Source: Ramlibacter henchirensis (lineage in GTDB: Bacteria > Pseudomonadota > Gammaproteobacteria > Burkholderiales > Burkholderiaceae_C). Taken from it: DNA of 64,000 nucleotides. The stretch is taken from the NCBI RefSeq assembly GCF_004682015.1, contig NZ_SMLM01000001.1, forward strand, positions 1-64,000. Direction: 5' to 3'. The position numbers were made by a program, and so were the translations under genes. Each line of letters starts with the position of its first letter. Position 1 is the stretch's first letter. The notes beneath the pieces were generated by a model that was given only the letters and a program-made list of their open reading frames with translations, had not been told where the DNA came from and did not search any database. This document shows positions 39,417 through 49,746 of the stretch, piece by piece.

Positions 39417-40610
39417 ATGACCGATCTCAGAAAACGCTCCCTGCTGCAGGCTGCCGCGCTGTCGGCGCTGGCCGCCACGGCCCTGGTGGGCTGCGGCAAG
39501 TCGGAAGCCCCGGCTCCGGCGCCCAGCGCAGCGGCACCCGCAACCACGGCGTCGGCCCCGGCACCTTCGGCCGCCGCACCCGCGCCCGCAGCCGAGAAGC
39601 TGAAGATCGCGTTCGCCTACGTCGGGCCGGTGGGCGATGGCGGCTGGACCTTCGCGCACGACAACGGCCGCAAGGCGATCGAGAAGGAATTCGGCGACAA
39701 GATCGTCACCAGCTTCGTCGAGAAGGTCCCCGAGTCGGCCGACGCCGAGCGCGTGATCCGCGACATGGTGGGCCAGGGCAACAAGCTGATCTTCGGCACC
39801 ACGTTCGGCTACATGGAGCCGATGATGAAGGTCGCTGCGGACAGCAAGGACGTGAAGTTCGAGCACGCCACGGGCTACAAGACGGCCGACAACCTGCGCA
39901 CCTACGACAGCCGCACCTACGAGGGCGCGTACATGGCGGGCGTGATCGCGGGCAAGATGACCAAGACCAACACGCTGGGCGTGGTGGGCTCGATCCCGAT
40001 CCCCGAGGTCGTGCGCAACATCAACAGCTTCACGCTGGGCGCGCAGTCGGTGAACCCGCAGGTCAAGACGCGCGTGGTCTGGGTGGGCGAGTGGTTCAAC
40101 CCGCCGAAGGAGACCGAGGCCGCGACGTCGCTGATCAACGGCGGCGCCGACGTGCTGATGCAGAACACCGACTCGTCGGCCGTGCTGCAGACCGCCGAGA
40201 AGATGGGCAAGCGCGCATTCGGCTGGGACAGCGACATGACGTCCTATGGCCCCAAGGCGCACCTGGGCTCGGCCATCATCAACTGGGCGCCGTACTACAC
40301 GAAGGCCGTGCGCGACGCGCTGGAAGGCAAGTGGCAGGGCAAGCAGCAGGCCTGGTGGGGCGTGAAGGAAGGCGCCATCGACATGGTGTCCATCGCCGCC
40401 GACGTGCCGGCCGAAACCAAGAAGCGCATCGATGAGATCAAGGCCGGCCTGAAGGACGGCAGCTTCGTGATCTGGAAGGGCCCGCTCAAGGACAACGCCG
40501 GCAAGGAAGTGCTGGCCAAGGACGCGACGGCCGACGACAAGTTCCTCGGCGGCATCAACTTCTACGTGCAGGGCGTGGAAGGGAAGGTGCCGGGGGGAGA
40601 GAAGAAGTAA
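39417..40610 (+). CDS. BMP family ABC transporter substrate-binding lipoprotein
   Basis: 397 residues. Lipobox LVGCGKSE (Cys about residue 24) followed by a long Ala/Pro linker (residues 30-58) and a BMP (purine/nucleoside-binding) domain: LKIAFAYVGPVGDGGWTFAHDNG, read as AFAYVGPVGDGGWTFAHDNG, SAVLQTAEKMGKRAFGWDSDM and INWAPYYTKAVRDALEG. The start ATG 39417 has agagga upstream. In Bacillus and Streptococcus relatives bind guanosine, adenosine and other nucleosides; the local xdh and adenine deaminase genes agree with a purine ligand. Confidence 0.94.
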   Translation: MTDLRKRSLLQAAALSALAATALVGCGKSEAPAPAPSAAAPATTASAPAPSAAAPAPAAEKLKIAFAYVGPVGDGGWTFAHDNGRKAIEKEFGDKIVTSFVEKVPESADAERVIRDMVGQGNKLIFGTTFGYMEPMMKVAADSKDVKFEHATGYKTADNLRTYDSRTYEGAYMAGVIAGKMTKTNTLGVVGSIPIPEVVRNINSFTLGAQSVNPQVKTRVVWVGEWFNPPKETEAATSLINGGADVLMQNTDSSAVLQTAEKMGKRAFGWDSDMTSYGPKAHLGSAIINWAPYYTKAVRDALEGKWQGKQQAWWGVKEGAIDMVSIAADVPAETKKRIDEIKAGLKDGSFVIWKGPLKDNAGKEVLAKDATADDKFLGGINFYVQGVEGKVPGGEKK

Positions 40611-40692
40611 GGCCTGCGTAGCAGGCCAGGGACGAGGGGCGAGGGGCGGGGGTGAAACCCGGCCCCAGCCCCTTTTTCTTTCCCTCGCCCCT
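40611..40692. terminator. Hairpin region, probable terminator of the importer operon
   Basis: Hairpin ggcctgc-gta-gcaggcc (40611-40627) is directly after the BMP stop. Next, aggggcgaggg (40635-40645) pairs perfectly with ccctcgcccct (40682-40692), with a T-rich run (cctttttcttt, 40671-40681) between. Together they can end the plus-strand operon. The G-tract element is also repeat-like. Confidence 0.5.
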
Positions 40693-40716
40693 GCGAAGCC
40701 GCGCGCAGCGCGCGAG

Positions 40717-41121
40717 CTAGCACACCTTCTGCGCCAGCTCGCCGATCATCGTGCCGGGCCCGATCGGTTCGACTGATTGCTCCTTCGCGCCGCCGACGTA
40801 CTTGCCCTGTCCCATTGGGCCCGAGTAGTACATGGTGCGCAGGTAGCGGAAGGTCCCGGCGTTGCACTGGATCTCGACCAGCGCCTTGCCGGACTGCACG
40901 CCGCCCTGCGGCTCGCGCAGCGCGAACAGCCGCCACACGCGCTTGCGGTCGCCTTCGGTGCGCACGCTCCCGCGATCGAAGTAGTAGGCGCCGTTCTCGC
41001 TCTGCCCGTAGCTCACCCACTCGGCGGCCTGGGCCTGCGCGGCGAGGGCGAGCACCGCCACGGCGGCGGCGCGGGGCAGGAGGGCGGAGCGCAGGTTCAC
41101 GGCGGGGTTTGCGGCCTTCAC
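40717..41121 (-). CDS. Exported surface-adhesin E-like protein
   Basis: 134 residues from GTG 41121, overlapping the FimV gene stop (GTGA). Signal peptide (LLPRAAAVAVLALAAQAQA) then AEWVSYGQSENGAYYFDRGSV and VWRLFALREPQ, with two cysteines. The pattern of tyrosine/tryptophan strand (EWVSYG...YYFDRGS) resembles the adhesin protein E (PE-like) domain of Haemophilus, found widely in beta- and gammaproteobacteria as a small exported protein. True adhesin function unknown. Confidence 0.72.
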   Translation of the reverse strand: MKAANPAVNLRSALLPRAAAVAVLALAAQAQAAEWVSYGQSENGAYYFDRGSVRTEGDRKRVWRLFALREPQGGVQSGKALVEIQCNAGTFRYLRTMYYSGPMGQGKYVGGAKEQSVEPIGPGTMIGELAQKVC

Positions 41122-43313
41122 TTGGCCAGCCTGCGTTGCGGCTGGCCGAGATCGAAATCGACGTCCAGGCCGAGGTCGACGTCGGGAGTGCGTCCCAGGG
41201 CGAGGCTGGTCAGGTCGAGGTCGACATCCAGGCCGACGTCCGGACCGTGGCCGGCCACCGGCGCGAAGTCCTGCAACTCGGGCGGCAGCGTGGAGACGTA
41301 GTCGCTGGCCGCGGGCCCCAGGTCCTGCAGGCGCAGCGGCATCGTCTCGAGGTACTCGAGCCTTCCGGGGTCGAGGGCCGGCACTGTCGGTTCCTGCGGC
41401 CTCGACTGCGGCGCGACGGCCGCTGCGGGCACGCCGAAATCCATTCCCAGATCCAGGTCCAGGCTGGGCGGAAGCTCCGCGACGGCATCGTGCGTGTCCA
41501 GCGCCATCAGCGGCATCGGCATCGTGCTGTTCTGGGCCTCATGGTCCAGGAGGCTGACCACCTCGGTCTTGTCGTAGGGGCGGCCGTCCGGCTGCGAGGT
41601 GACTACGTCCAGCGCGATGCTGTAGAGGAGCAGCAGGTCGCGCGAGGCTTCCAGGTCGAACTGGATGGAGCCGGGCGCCGGCTCCTCGAAGAGCGAATGT
41701 TCGATCTCCTGCAGCACGCGCGAGGTGGGCCACAGCAACGCGATGCGGGACAGCGCCTTCGGGTAGCGCTCGATGCCCTCGGTGCTGGTGCTGGCGTCCT
41801 CGAAGCGCGGCATGCGCGCGGCGAAGGCCTTCTGGAAGGCCGAGCGCACCCGCTCGTAGTCGTCGCGGCGATTGAGCTTGCGGCACAGGTCCAGCAGGTC
41901 CAGCCAGAGGAAGGGGCTGGCGCCCAAGTGCTCCATCAGCCGCGACTCGAGCAGCTCGATGGCCTTCTCCGGCTGGCCGACCGCGATGAAGAAGTTGGCC
42001 TTGTCCTGCACGTCGAGCAGTTCCTCGGCGCTGGGCAGGCGGCTGCGGCCGAATGCGCTCTCCGCGATGCGGGCAGTGCCGAGCACGCTCGCCGGGCCGG
42101 CCTTCGCGGGCGCCCAGCCGCTGTCCGGCTCGGGCGCCAGGCGCACCGGGTGGTCGGGCTCCTCGGGGAAGCTGCTGTCCACGAAGCTGCTGTCTTCCTT
42201 GGCCGCCACGGGCGCGGGCGCAGCCGACTTCTGCCACCAGGGGCCGCCGGCGGTTTCGCGGGAACGGCGCCACAGCAGCAAGGCGAAGCCGAGCGCGACG
42301 GCGCCGGCGATGCCGGAGAGGATGTCGCGCGCGAAGTTGCGTTCCTCGACCAGCTTCTGCAGCTGTTCGGACTGGCGGCGGGTCTGCTCGCGCAGTGCGC
42401 GGAGTTCGGCCTGCACCGCGTCGGCCTGGGCCTTCGCCTGCGCGCGTTCGGCGGCGAGTGGGTCCTCGGGCGGCGAGTTGATCTGCTGCCAGGCCGCCAC
42501 GGCTTCGGTTCGCGTCAGCGCGTTGGCCGCCGGCGGGGCAATGGACGTCGAGACCTTCAGCGCCGGCGCCTGGTCGATGGCGATGTCGAGCAGGTCCACC
42601 TGCAGGCGCGGCCGGCCTTCGCTCGCCGGGGCGGCGGCGGGCGAGGCGGGCGCCTTCGGCGCCGGCGCGCGGGCGAGGCGCTGGGGCGGCGCGGACTTCT
42701 CGCCCGACGGCGCGTCATTGGCCTGCTTGCGGACTGCAGGCGGCTGCGCAGGCGCGGCGATCGCCGTCTCCCGCCCCGTGCCGTCCTGGCGGGCGGCAGG
42801 CGCGGGTTCAGCGCGGCGGGACGGCTTGGCCGCGGGCGGTGCGGGGGCGGCCGTGGGGGCGGGGGCCTGCGCTTCGGCGACGAGCGGAACGCTCTCCCGC
42901 GCAGGCGGAGGATCGGCCAGCAACACGTAACCCTGGGTGAGCTGGTCGTTGCAGCCGACGACCACCTTCACGGTGATCACCGGCTCCTGCACGACCTGCG
43001 TGGACGACAGACGCAGCACGGTTGCGCCCGCCGCGTTGCGGTCGAGGCGCCAGGTGAGCGGCACCGACAGGACATCGGGCTGCTGCAGCTCCGCGCGCAG
43101 GCAGGCCAGTTCTTCGTCGGATTGCAGCGTCACCGGCAAGGAGAGCTGCAGGGGGCGGCCGATCAGCGGGGCGCCTTGCATGCGGCCGAGCGACAGGGCG
43201 AGGGCGTCTGGAGCCCCGAGCAGGGCCGCCGCGCAGCAGGCGACTGCGCGCAGGCCGAAGCGCGCGGTGCGCGCGGCCGTTTGCCGTCCTGCCGGGTAAA
43301 CCTTGTTACTCAC
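41118..43313 (-). CDS. fimV: FimV family protein
   Basis: 731 residues from GTG 43313. Long signal-like N-terminus ending near ALA, followed by the FimV N-terminal domain (LSLGRMQGAPLIGRPLQLSL, QSDEELACLRAELQQ), a long Ala/Pro-rich region (residues 150-265), a coiled coil (AQADAVQAELRALREQTRRQ), one membrane span ILSGIAGAVALGFALLLW and a cytoplasmic C-terminus with FimV repeats rich in Leu/Asp. FimV proteins organise the cell pole and type IV pilus and flagellar placement. The C-terminal part has acidic repeats (LDVDLDLTSLALG, DLGLDVDFDL). LysM is not clearly visible. Confidence 0.88.
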   Translation of the reverse strand: MSNKVYPAGRQTAARTARFGLRAVACCAAALLGAPDALALSLGRMQGAPLIGRPLQLSLPVTLQSDEELACLRAELQQPDVLSVPLTWRLDRNAAGATVLRLSSTQVVQEPVITVKVVVGCNDQLTQGYVLLADPPPARESVPLVAEAQAPAPTAAPAPPAAKPSRRAEPAPAARQDGTGRETAIAAPAQPPAVRKQANDAPSGEKSAPPQRLARAPAPKAPASPAAAPASEGRPRLQVDLLDIAIDQAPALKVSTSIAPPAANALTRTEAVAAWQQINSPPEDPLAAERAQAKAQADAVQAELRALREQTRRQSEQLQKLVEERNFARDILSGIAGAVALGFALLLWRRSRETAGGPWWQKSAAPAPVAAKEDSSFVDSSFPEEPDHPVRLAPEPDSGWAPAKAGPASVLGTARIAESAFGRSRLPSAEELLDVQDKANFFIAVGQPEKAIELLESRLMEHLGASPFLWLDLLDLCRKLNRRDDYERVRSAFQKAFAARMPRFEDASTSTEGIERYPKALSRIALLWPTSRVLQEIEHSLFEEPAPGSIQFDLEASRDLLLLYSIALDVVTSQPDGRPYDKTEVVSLLDHEAQNSTMPMPLMALDTHDAVAELPPSLDLDLGMDFGVPAAAVAPQSRPQEPTVPALDPGRLEYLETMPLRLQDLGPAASDYVSTLPPELQDFAPVAGHGPDVGLDVDLDLTSLALGRTPDVDLGLDVDFDLGQPQRRLAK

Positions 43314-43343
43314 TGCCCCGAAGCCCTGACCAATGGCTCTTGA

Positions 43344-44474
<1,131 letters not shown>

Positions 44475-44481
44475 GGGCCAA

Positions 44482-45576
44482 TCAGCCCGCCAACCCATCC
44501 ACCGCCTGAACCATCGCCTCGCGCGCCTGCTCCACGATCCTGCGCTTCCACTCCGGCGTGTCCGTGTAGAAGGCGTCCAGCATCTGCTGCTTGATCTGCG
44601 CCGCGAGCTGCGGCGGCGCTTCGGGATGCTGCTCCAGCCAGTGCTCGGCGCGCAGCGCATGCAGCACTTGCAGCAGCGGCTGGGTGCCGTACTCCAGCGC
44701 GATGCCGGTGTACTGCGCCTGCGGGCATTCCTCGATGGCGCTGGCCCACATCATCCCGGTGAGCTTGGCCGAAGTGGAAGAGCCGTCGTAGATCGAGGTC
44801 ACCGGCGTCTTGCCGCCGCCGTCCCACCAGCTGCGGGCACGCGCCACCTGCACCGGGTCGTCCGGTCCCGCGAAGATGCGCTCACCCAGGCCGCTCGGGC
44901 CCAGGCCGGTGTGGAAATCGATCCACGCGATGCGGCCGGCGCGGCGGCCGTGCGTGCGCAGCACTTCGCGCAGCGTGCGGTTGCTCCAGGTCGGGCTGTC
45001 GCCGCCGTAGTACATGCCGCGCGGGTACTCGTGCTGGCCGCTGCTGATGGCCGCCTGGTAGGCCATCTGGCCGTTCTTCGCCACCCAGGCCGCGAGCGCC
45101 TCGTCGTTCTCTTTCGAAGGCGGCCACTCCCTGGGGAACAGCAGGTCGTGCAACTCGCGGTAGCCGGCGTTCTGCGGCAGCGGCTTGCTGAAGTCGTGGA
45201 AGTTGCGGTTGAGGTCCACGTTCTCCTGCGTCGTGCGGCGGATGTGCGAGAAGCCGTACGGATTGAGCGCGTGGATGTACAGAACGGCGACGCCCTTGCG
45301 GCGGGCGTGCTCGCGCCACTCCCGGTCCTGCAGCGCGGCCACCTGCACGCCGCTGCCGCAGAAGCCCTCCACGCCATGGCAGGCGCTGGACAGGATCAGG
45401 ACCTTCGACGCGCTCGGGTCGCCTTCGCGCGCCACGTCCATGGCCAGATCCTCGCCTTCGCGCCCGCGCTCCGGATGCCGCTTGGATTCCACCAGCAGCC
45501 CGGCGCCACCGGCCGCATCGATGAACTTGCGGCGCGCCTCGCCGTAGCTGTGCGAGAAGCAGTCGTCCAGCGTCAT
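44482..45576 (-). CDS. DUF2817 M14-type carboxypeptidase-like protein
   Basis: 364 residues. Zinc ligand motifs: SSACHGVEGFCGSGVQ near residue 68 (His, Glu) and a later IDFHTGLGPSGLGE near 220 (His); ALEYGTQPLLQVLHAL near 302 supplies the general base Glu. This is the DUF2817 family of metallocarboxypeptidase-like hydrolases. ATG 45576 overlaps the stop of the M20 gene (ATGA). Substrate unknown. Confidence 0.88.
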   Translation of the reverse strand: MTLDDCFSHSYGEARRKFIDAAGGAGLLVESKRHPERGREGEDLAMDVAREGDPSASKVLILSSACHGVEGFCGSGVQVAALQDREWREHARRKGVAVLYIHALNPYGFSHIRRTTQENVDLNRNFHDFSKPLPQNAGYRELHDLLFPREWPPSKENDEALAAWVAKNGQMAYQAAISSGQHEYPRGMYYGGDSPTWSNRTLREVLRTHGRRAGRIAWIDFHTGLGPSGLGERIFAGPDDPVQVARARSWWDGGGKTPVTSIYDGSSTSAKLTGMMWASAIEECPQAQYTGIALEYGTQPLLQVLHALRAEHWLEQHPEAPPQLAAQIKQQMLDAFYTDTPEWKRRIVEQAREAMVQAVDGLAG

Positions 45577-46769
45577 GCCCGCCCCTGGGCGAACCACGCC
45601 TCGGCGAGGCGCACCCAGTAGGTGGCGCCCAGCGGGATCAGGTCGTCGTTGAAGTCGTAGCTCGGGTTGTGCAGCATGCAGGGCCCGCCGCCGTGGCCCA
45701 TCTCGCGGTGGGCGCCGTCGCCGTTGGCGATGAAGCAGTACGCGCCGGGCTTGGCCTGCAGCATGTACGCGAAGTCCTCGCCGCCCATGGTGGGCTCCTG
45801 CACCAGCACGTTGGGGTCACCGACGATGGAGGCCATCACCTTGCGGCAGAACTCCGCCTCGGCCGCGGAGTTGATGGTGGGCGGGTAGTTGCGCACGAAC
45901 TCGAATTCGCACTGCGCGTCGTGGGCCGCGCAGGTGTGCTCGGCGATCTGCTTCATGCGCTGCTCGATCAGGTCCAGCACCTCCAGCGTGAAGGTGCGAA
46001 CCGTGCCCTGCAACTCGCAGCTGTCGGGCACCACGTTGGTGGCTTCGCCCGCGTGGATCATGGTGACCGAGATCACGCCGGCGTCGATCGGCTTCTTGTT
46101 GCGGCTGATGATGGTCTGGAAGGCCTGCACCATCTGGCAGGCGATCGGCACCGGGTCGATGCCGTTGTGCGGCAGCGCGGCATGGCCGCCCTTGCCGCGG
46201 ATGGTGATCCTGAATTCGTTGGTCGACGCCATCACCGGGCCGGGACTGACGGCGAATTTGCCGAACTCGTTGCCCGGCCAGTTGTGCATGCCGAACACGG
46301 CCTCCATCGGGAACTTGTCGAACAGGCCGTCCTTCATCATCTCGCGCGCGCCGCCGCCGCCTTCCTCGGCGGGCTGGAAGATCAGGTAGACGGTGCCGTC
46401 GAAATTGCGGTTCTTCGCGAAGTGCTGCGCCGCCGCCAGCAGCATGGCCGTGTGGCCGTCATGGCCGCACGCGTGCATGCGGCCGGCGTGCCTGCTCGCG
46501 TGCGGGAAGGTGTTGAACTCCTGCATCGGCAGCGCGTCCATGTCGGCGCGCAGGCCGATCGCGCGGTCGCTGGTGCCGTTCTTCACGATGCCCACGACGC
46601 CGGTGGTCCCCATGCCGCGGTGGATCGGGATGCCCCATTCCGTGAGCTTGGCCGCCACCACGTCGGCGGTGCGCACTTCCTGGAAGCTGAGTTCGGGATG
46701 GGCGTGCAGGTCGCGCCGCACGGCCGTGATGGCAGCCGCCTGCGTGACGATGGAATCGAGGACGTTCAT
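45573..46769 (-). CDS. M20 family amidohydrolase (hippurate hydrolase-like)
   Basis: 398 residues. Metal ligands: LRADMDALPM near 75, MHACGHDGHTAMLLA near 99 and FQPAEEGGGGAREM near 133; dimerisation domain then a C-terminal MGGEDFAYML with the last ligand region. This pattern is that of the HipO/AmaA/IAA-amino acid hydrolase group that cleaves N-acyl amino acids. Translationally coupled to the DUF2817 peptidase downstream, so a two-step peptide or amino-acyl degradation is plausible. Confidence 0.92.
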   Translation of the reverse strand: MNVLDSIVTQAAAITAVRRDLHAHPELSFQEVRTADVVAAKLTEWGIPIHRGMGTTGVVGIVKNGTSDRAIGLRADMDALPMQEFNTFPHASRHAGRMHACGHDGHTAMLLAAAQHFAKNRNFDGTVYLIFQPAEEGGGGAREMMKDGLFDKFPMEAVFGMHNWPGNEFGKFAVSPGPVMASTNEFRITIRGKGGHAALPHNGIDPVPIACQMVQAFQTIISRNKKPIDAGVISVTMIHAGEATNVVPDSCELQGTVRTFTLEVLDLIEQRMKQIAEHTCAAHDAQCEFEFVRNYPPTINSAAEAEFCRKVMASIVGDPNVLVQEPTMGGEDFAYMLQAKPGAYCFIANGDGAHREMGHGGGPCMLHNPSYDFNDDLIPLGATYWVRLAEAWFAQGRA

Positions 46770-46855
46770 GGTTGCAGCTTCGAAGGGATCGAGCCGGTCA
46801 GTCTAGCCGCGGCGGACCCCTCAGGGCATGAGGGGATATCCGCGAGAATCGGGCG

Positions 46856-48028
46856 ATGTCCGCCGCTTCCGCCACGCCTTCGGCCCGCGCGCTCGAGCTC
46901 GCCCGGGCCTTCGTCCGACTGAACACCGTCAGCGCCAACAGCAACCTCGAACTCATCCATTTCATCCGCGACGAACTCGCCAAACTGGGGGTGACCTCGC
47001 GCCTGACGTTCAACGCGGAGCGCACCAAGGCCAACCTGTTCGCGACGCTGGGCGAAGGCAAGCCCGCGGGCGTGATCCTCTCGGGCCACACCGACACCGT
47101 GCCCTGGGATGGTCAGGAGTGGTCGGCCGACCCGCTGTCGGGGGAGGTGCGCGAGGGCCGCTTGTTCGGGCGCGGCTCGGCCGACATGAAGAGCTTCATC
47201 GCGCTGGCGGTGGCCAACGCCGAGACCTTCCTGGCCAGCAAGGCGCCGTTCGCGATCCACTTCGCCTTCAGCTACGACGAGGAGGTGGGCTGCTTCGGCG
47301 TGCGCGAGCTCATCGCCGACCTTCGCGACGCGGACATCAAGCCGCTGGCCTGCATCATCGGCGAGCCCACCTCGATGGTGCCCGCCATCGCGCACAAGGG
47401 CGTGTACCGCTACAAGTGCTGCGTGCGCGGCAAGGAGGCGCATTCCTCGCTCACGCCGCAATCGGTCAACGCCATCGAGATGGCCGCGCGCGTGATCGGA
47501 AAGCTGCGCGACATGGCCGAAGGCTTCGAGCGTGGGCCGCGCTACGACGGTTTCGACGTGCCCTTCTCCACGGCCAGCGTGGGCCAGTTCCACGGCGGCA
47601 TCGCCGACAACGTGGTGCCGCGCGACGCGGAGTTCCGCTACGAGTTCCGCGACCTGCCCACGGCCGACGCCGCGGCCATGCAGCAGCAGGTGGTGGCGCA
47701 TGCGCGCGCGCTGGAGCCGGCGATGAAGAAGGTTTCCGCCGACTCGGGCTTCCGCTTCGAGACGATCTGCGAGATCCCCAGCTTCCTCGGGTCCGAGCAG
47801 GACCCGGTCACGCGGCTGGCGAAACGCCTGGCGGGCGAGCAGCGCACGACGCTGGTGGCCTTCGGCACGGAAGCGGGCCTGTTCAAGCGGGCCGGCATCC
47901 CGACGGTGGTGTGCGGCCCCGGCAGCATCGTGCAGGCGCACCAGCCCGACGAGTACGTCAGCCTGGAGCAGCTGGCGCGCTGCGAGGCTTTCATGCGCGG
48001 CCTGGCGGCCGCTCGCGAGATCGGCTGA
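46856..48028 (+). CDS. argE: Acetylornithine deacetylase ArgE
   Basis: 390 residues. Converts N-acetylornithine to ornithine in arginine synthesis. ArgE motifs: LSGHTDTVPWDGQEWSADPL near residue 77, GRGSADMKSFIALA near 106 and FSYDEEVGCFG near 139. The final VCGPGSIVQAHQPDEYV contains the fourth ligand. Start ATG 46856 lies 87 bases from the divergent M20 amidohydrolase. A separate enzyme, not part of the purine pathway. Confidence 0.94.
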   Translation: MSAASATPSARALELARAFVRLNTVSANSNLELIHFIRDELAKLGVTSRLTFNAERTKANLFATLGEGKPAGVILSGHTDTVPWDGQEWSADPLSGEVREGRLFGRGSADMKSFIALAVANAETFLASKAPFAIHFAFSYDEEVGCFGVRELIADLRDADIKPLACIIGEPTSMVPAIAHKGVYRYKCCVRGKEAHSSLTPQSVNAIEMAARVIGKLRDMAEGFERGPRYDGFDVPFSTASVGQFHGGIADNVVPRDAEFRYEFRDLPTADAAAMQQQVVAHARALEPAMKKVSADSGFRFETICEIPSFLGSEQDPVTRLAKRLAGEQRTTLVAFGTEAGLFKRAGIPTVVCGPGSIVQAHQPDEYVSLEQLARCEAFMRGLAAAREIG

Positions 48029-48039
48029 ACTGGCTTGCT

Positions 48040-48060
48040 CCCTCTCCCGCTGGGAGAGGG
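48040..48060. terminator. Hairpin between convergent genes (short type A-like repeat)
   Basis: ccctctccc-gct-gggagaggg is a perfect 9-base-pair stem, followed by ttggggtgaggg, a reduced version of the type A repeat. It sits between argE and a convergent gene ending at 48080 and may end both transcripts. Confidence 0.55.
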
Positions 48061-48079
48061 TTGGGGTGAGGGCAGCGCG

Positions 48080-48421
48080 TCAGCGCTGCGGCGCCGCTTC
48101 CTTGTTCCCCGGCAGCTTCTTCGCGATGTTGTCGCCGGCGTTGCGCGTGGCGTCGGCCGCGCGCTTGGCGGTGTTGCTGACCGCGTTGCCGGTCTTCTTG
48201 GCCACCCTCTTGGTCGCCTGGGCGGGACGGCTGTTCTCGGCCTTCTTCACGGCCTCGGGCTTGCCCTTGTCCGTGCCCGCGGTCTTGTCGTTCGGGTAGG
48301 CCTCTCCGGCCTTCTGGGTGGACTTGTTGTCCGGGCCGGTGGGGTTGGTGCCCTGGGCCTGGGCGGGCAGGGCGGCGGCGAAGGCGATAGCGATCGCGGC
48401 GCAGAGGATCGAAGCTTTCAT
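48080..48421 (-). CDS. Exported low-complexity (LEA-like) protein
   Basis: 113 residues. Signal peptide KASILCAAIAIAFAAALPAQAQG; the mature part has a disordered Gly/Asp/Lys region (GTNPTGPDNKSTQ) and an amphipathic Ala/Lys-rich region (VAKKTGNAVSNTAKRAADAT, then NAGDNIAKKLPG) resembling LEA or histone-like repeats. Start ATG 48421. Probably a periplasmic protective or DNA/RNA-associated protein; no function assigned. Confidence 0.65.
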   Translation of the reverse strand: MKASILCAAIAIAFAAALPAQAQGTNPTGPDNKSTQKAGEAYPNDKTAGTDKGKPEAVKKAENSRPAQATKRVAKKTGNAVSNTAKRAADATRNAGDNIAKKLPGNKEAAPQR

Positions 48422-48545
48422 GTTCACTCGCTTTTGATGAGAAAAAGATGAGGCGCATTGTGGCAAGGCGCCGCCCGTGGCAGGAGGCCACGGCCGAGCT
48501 TCCTACAACAACAGTCGCGCCACGCCGACAGACGCCGCTGATGCG

Positions 48546-49679
48546 CTACTCGCGCACCCGGCCCTGCGAGTCGATCAGGCTGAGCTCGACGAGCTTGGAA
48601 CCCACCCTCTCGTTGACGAAGTGCACGCGAAAGCCGCCGACGCTCAGGTCGTCGAGGCCGTCCACCGCCTTGCGCAGCCGCGCACGCGAGGGATCGCGCG
48701 CCATGCGGCGCAGGGCCTCGGTGTACACGCCCGCCGCGATGTAGCCCTCGAGCATGTAGACGTTCGGCTTTCCCGTCTTGGCCGCCGCGGCGTCGGCCAG
48801 CAGGTCGCGGACCACGGCGACCTTGGCGCTGTCACTCTTGGGGACCACGCGCACGACCACCACGCCGGCGCCCGCCGCTCCGAGCTCTTCGGCCAGCAGG
48901 CTCTCACCCGTGCTGGAGAAGCCGTAGATCGGCCCGCGGAAGCCCTTGGCGCGCAGGTCGCGCACGGCACCGGCCGCGGCCGCGGCATCGGCGACGACCA
49001 GCACCGATTCCGGCTTGCCGGCCAGGGTCTTGTCCACGCTCGTGGCCACGCTGCCGCTGCTCAGAGCGTTCTTCGCGACCAGGTTCGCGCCCATGCCGCC
49101 CATGGTGCGCACGGCCGAATCGAGCGCCGCTAACGATTCGCCGTCGCTGCCGTGCAGGATGGCCAGCTTGCGCGCGCCCAGCGTCTCGGCATGCCGGGTG
49201 ATGGCCGCGGCCTCTTCGGAGTAGCCGGGCCGGATCGAGTACACGTTGGGATAGAGCGCGCCGCGCAGTTCGTCGGCAGCCGCCATCGGCGCGAACAGCA
49301 GCAGGTCGCTGTCCTTGATCAGCGGGTACGCCGCGGCCACCTGCGGCGAGCCGTAGTAGCCGAACAGCGAGAACACGCCCTGGCCCAGCAGCTTCTTCGT
49401 GTTCTCCGCGGTCAGGGCGGGGCTGCCGCGGTCGTCCAGCGTCACCAGTTCGACCTTGCGGCCGTTGATCCCGCCGGCGGCGTTGACGCGGTCGAAGTAC
49501 AGCTTTGCGCCCTGGGCGAACGGCGCCGCGAGCGCCGAGCCGGGTCCGGTGAGCGCCACCGACTGGCCGACGACGATGCTGGACTTGCTGATGCCGTCCT
49601 GCTGGGCGCCCGCGCCGCCACCCGCGGCGATGAGGACGGCTACGATGGCGGCTTGCACCCAGTGGCGGAAGTTGTGCAT
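48546..49679 (-). CDS. Leu/Ile/Val-type ABC transporter substrate-binding protein
   Basis: 377 residues from ATG 49679, preceded by aggaga. Signal peptide VQAAIVAVLIAAGGGAGAQ; the mature protein has IVVGQSVALTGPGSALAAPFA and ENTKKLLGQGVFSLFGYYGS, the typical peripheral-binding fold of the LivJ family. No cognate permease or ATPase is adjacent, so it is an orphan binding protein. Divergent from the molybdopterin oxidoreductase gene, whose TTG start is 67 bases away. Confidence 0.92.
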   Translation of the reverse strand: MHNFRHWVQAAIVAVLIAAGGGAGAQQDGISKSSIVVGQSVALTGPGSALAAPFAQGAKLYFDRVNAAGGINGRKVELVTLDDRGSPALTAENTKKLLGQGVFSLFGYYGSPQVAAAYPLIKDSDLLLFAPMAAADELRGALYPNVYSIRPGYSEEAAAITRHAETLGARKLAILHGSDGESLAALDSAVRTMGGMGANLVAKNALSSGSVATSVDKTLAGKPESVLVVADAAAAAGAVRDLRAKGFRGPIYGFSSTGESLLAEELGAAGAGVVVVRVVPKSDSAKVAVVRDLLADAAAAKTGKPNVYMLEGYIAAGVYTEALRRMARDPSRARLRKAVDGLDDLSVGGFRVHFVNERVGSKLVELSLIDSQGRVRE

Positions 49680-49746
49680 TCGGGGGTTTCTCCTCAAGTC
49701 GACGGTTCACGATCCGCCAGCTCGACAGGAACTATAGGATTCAGTC

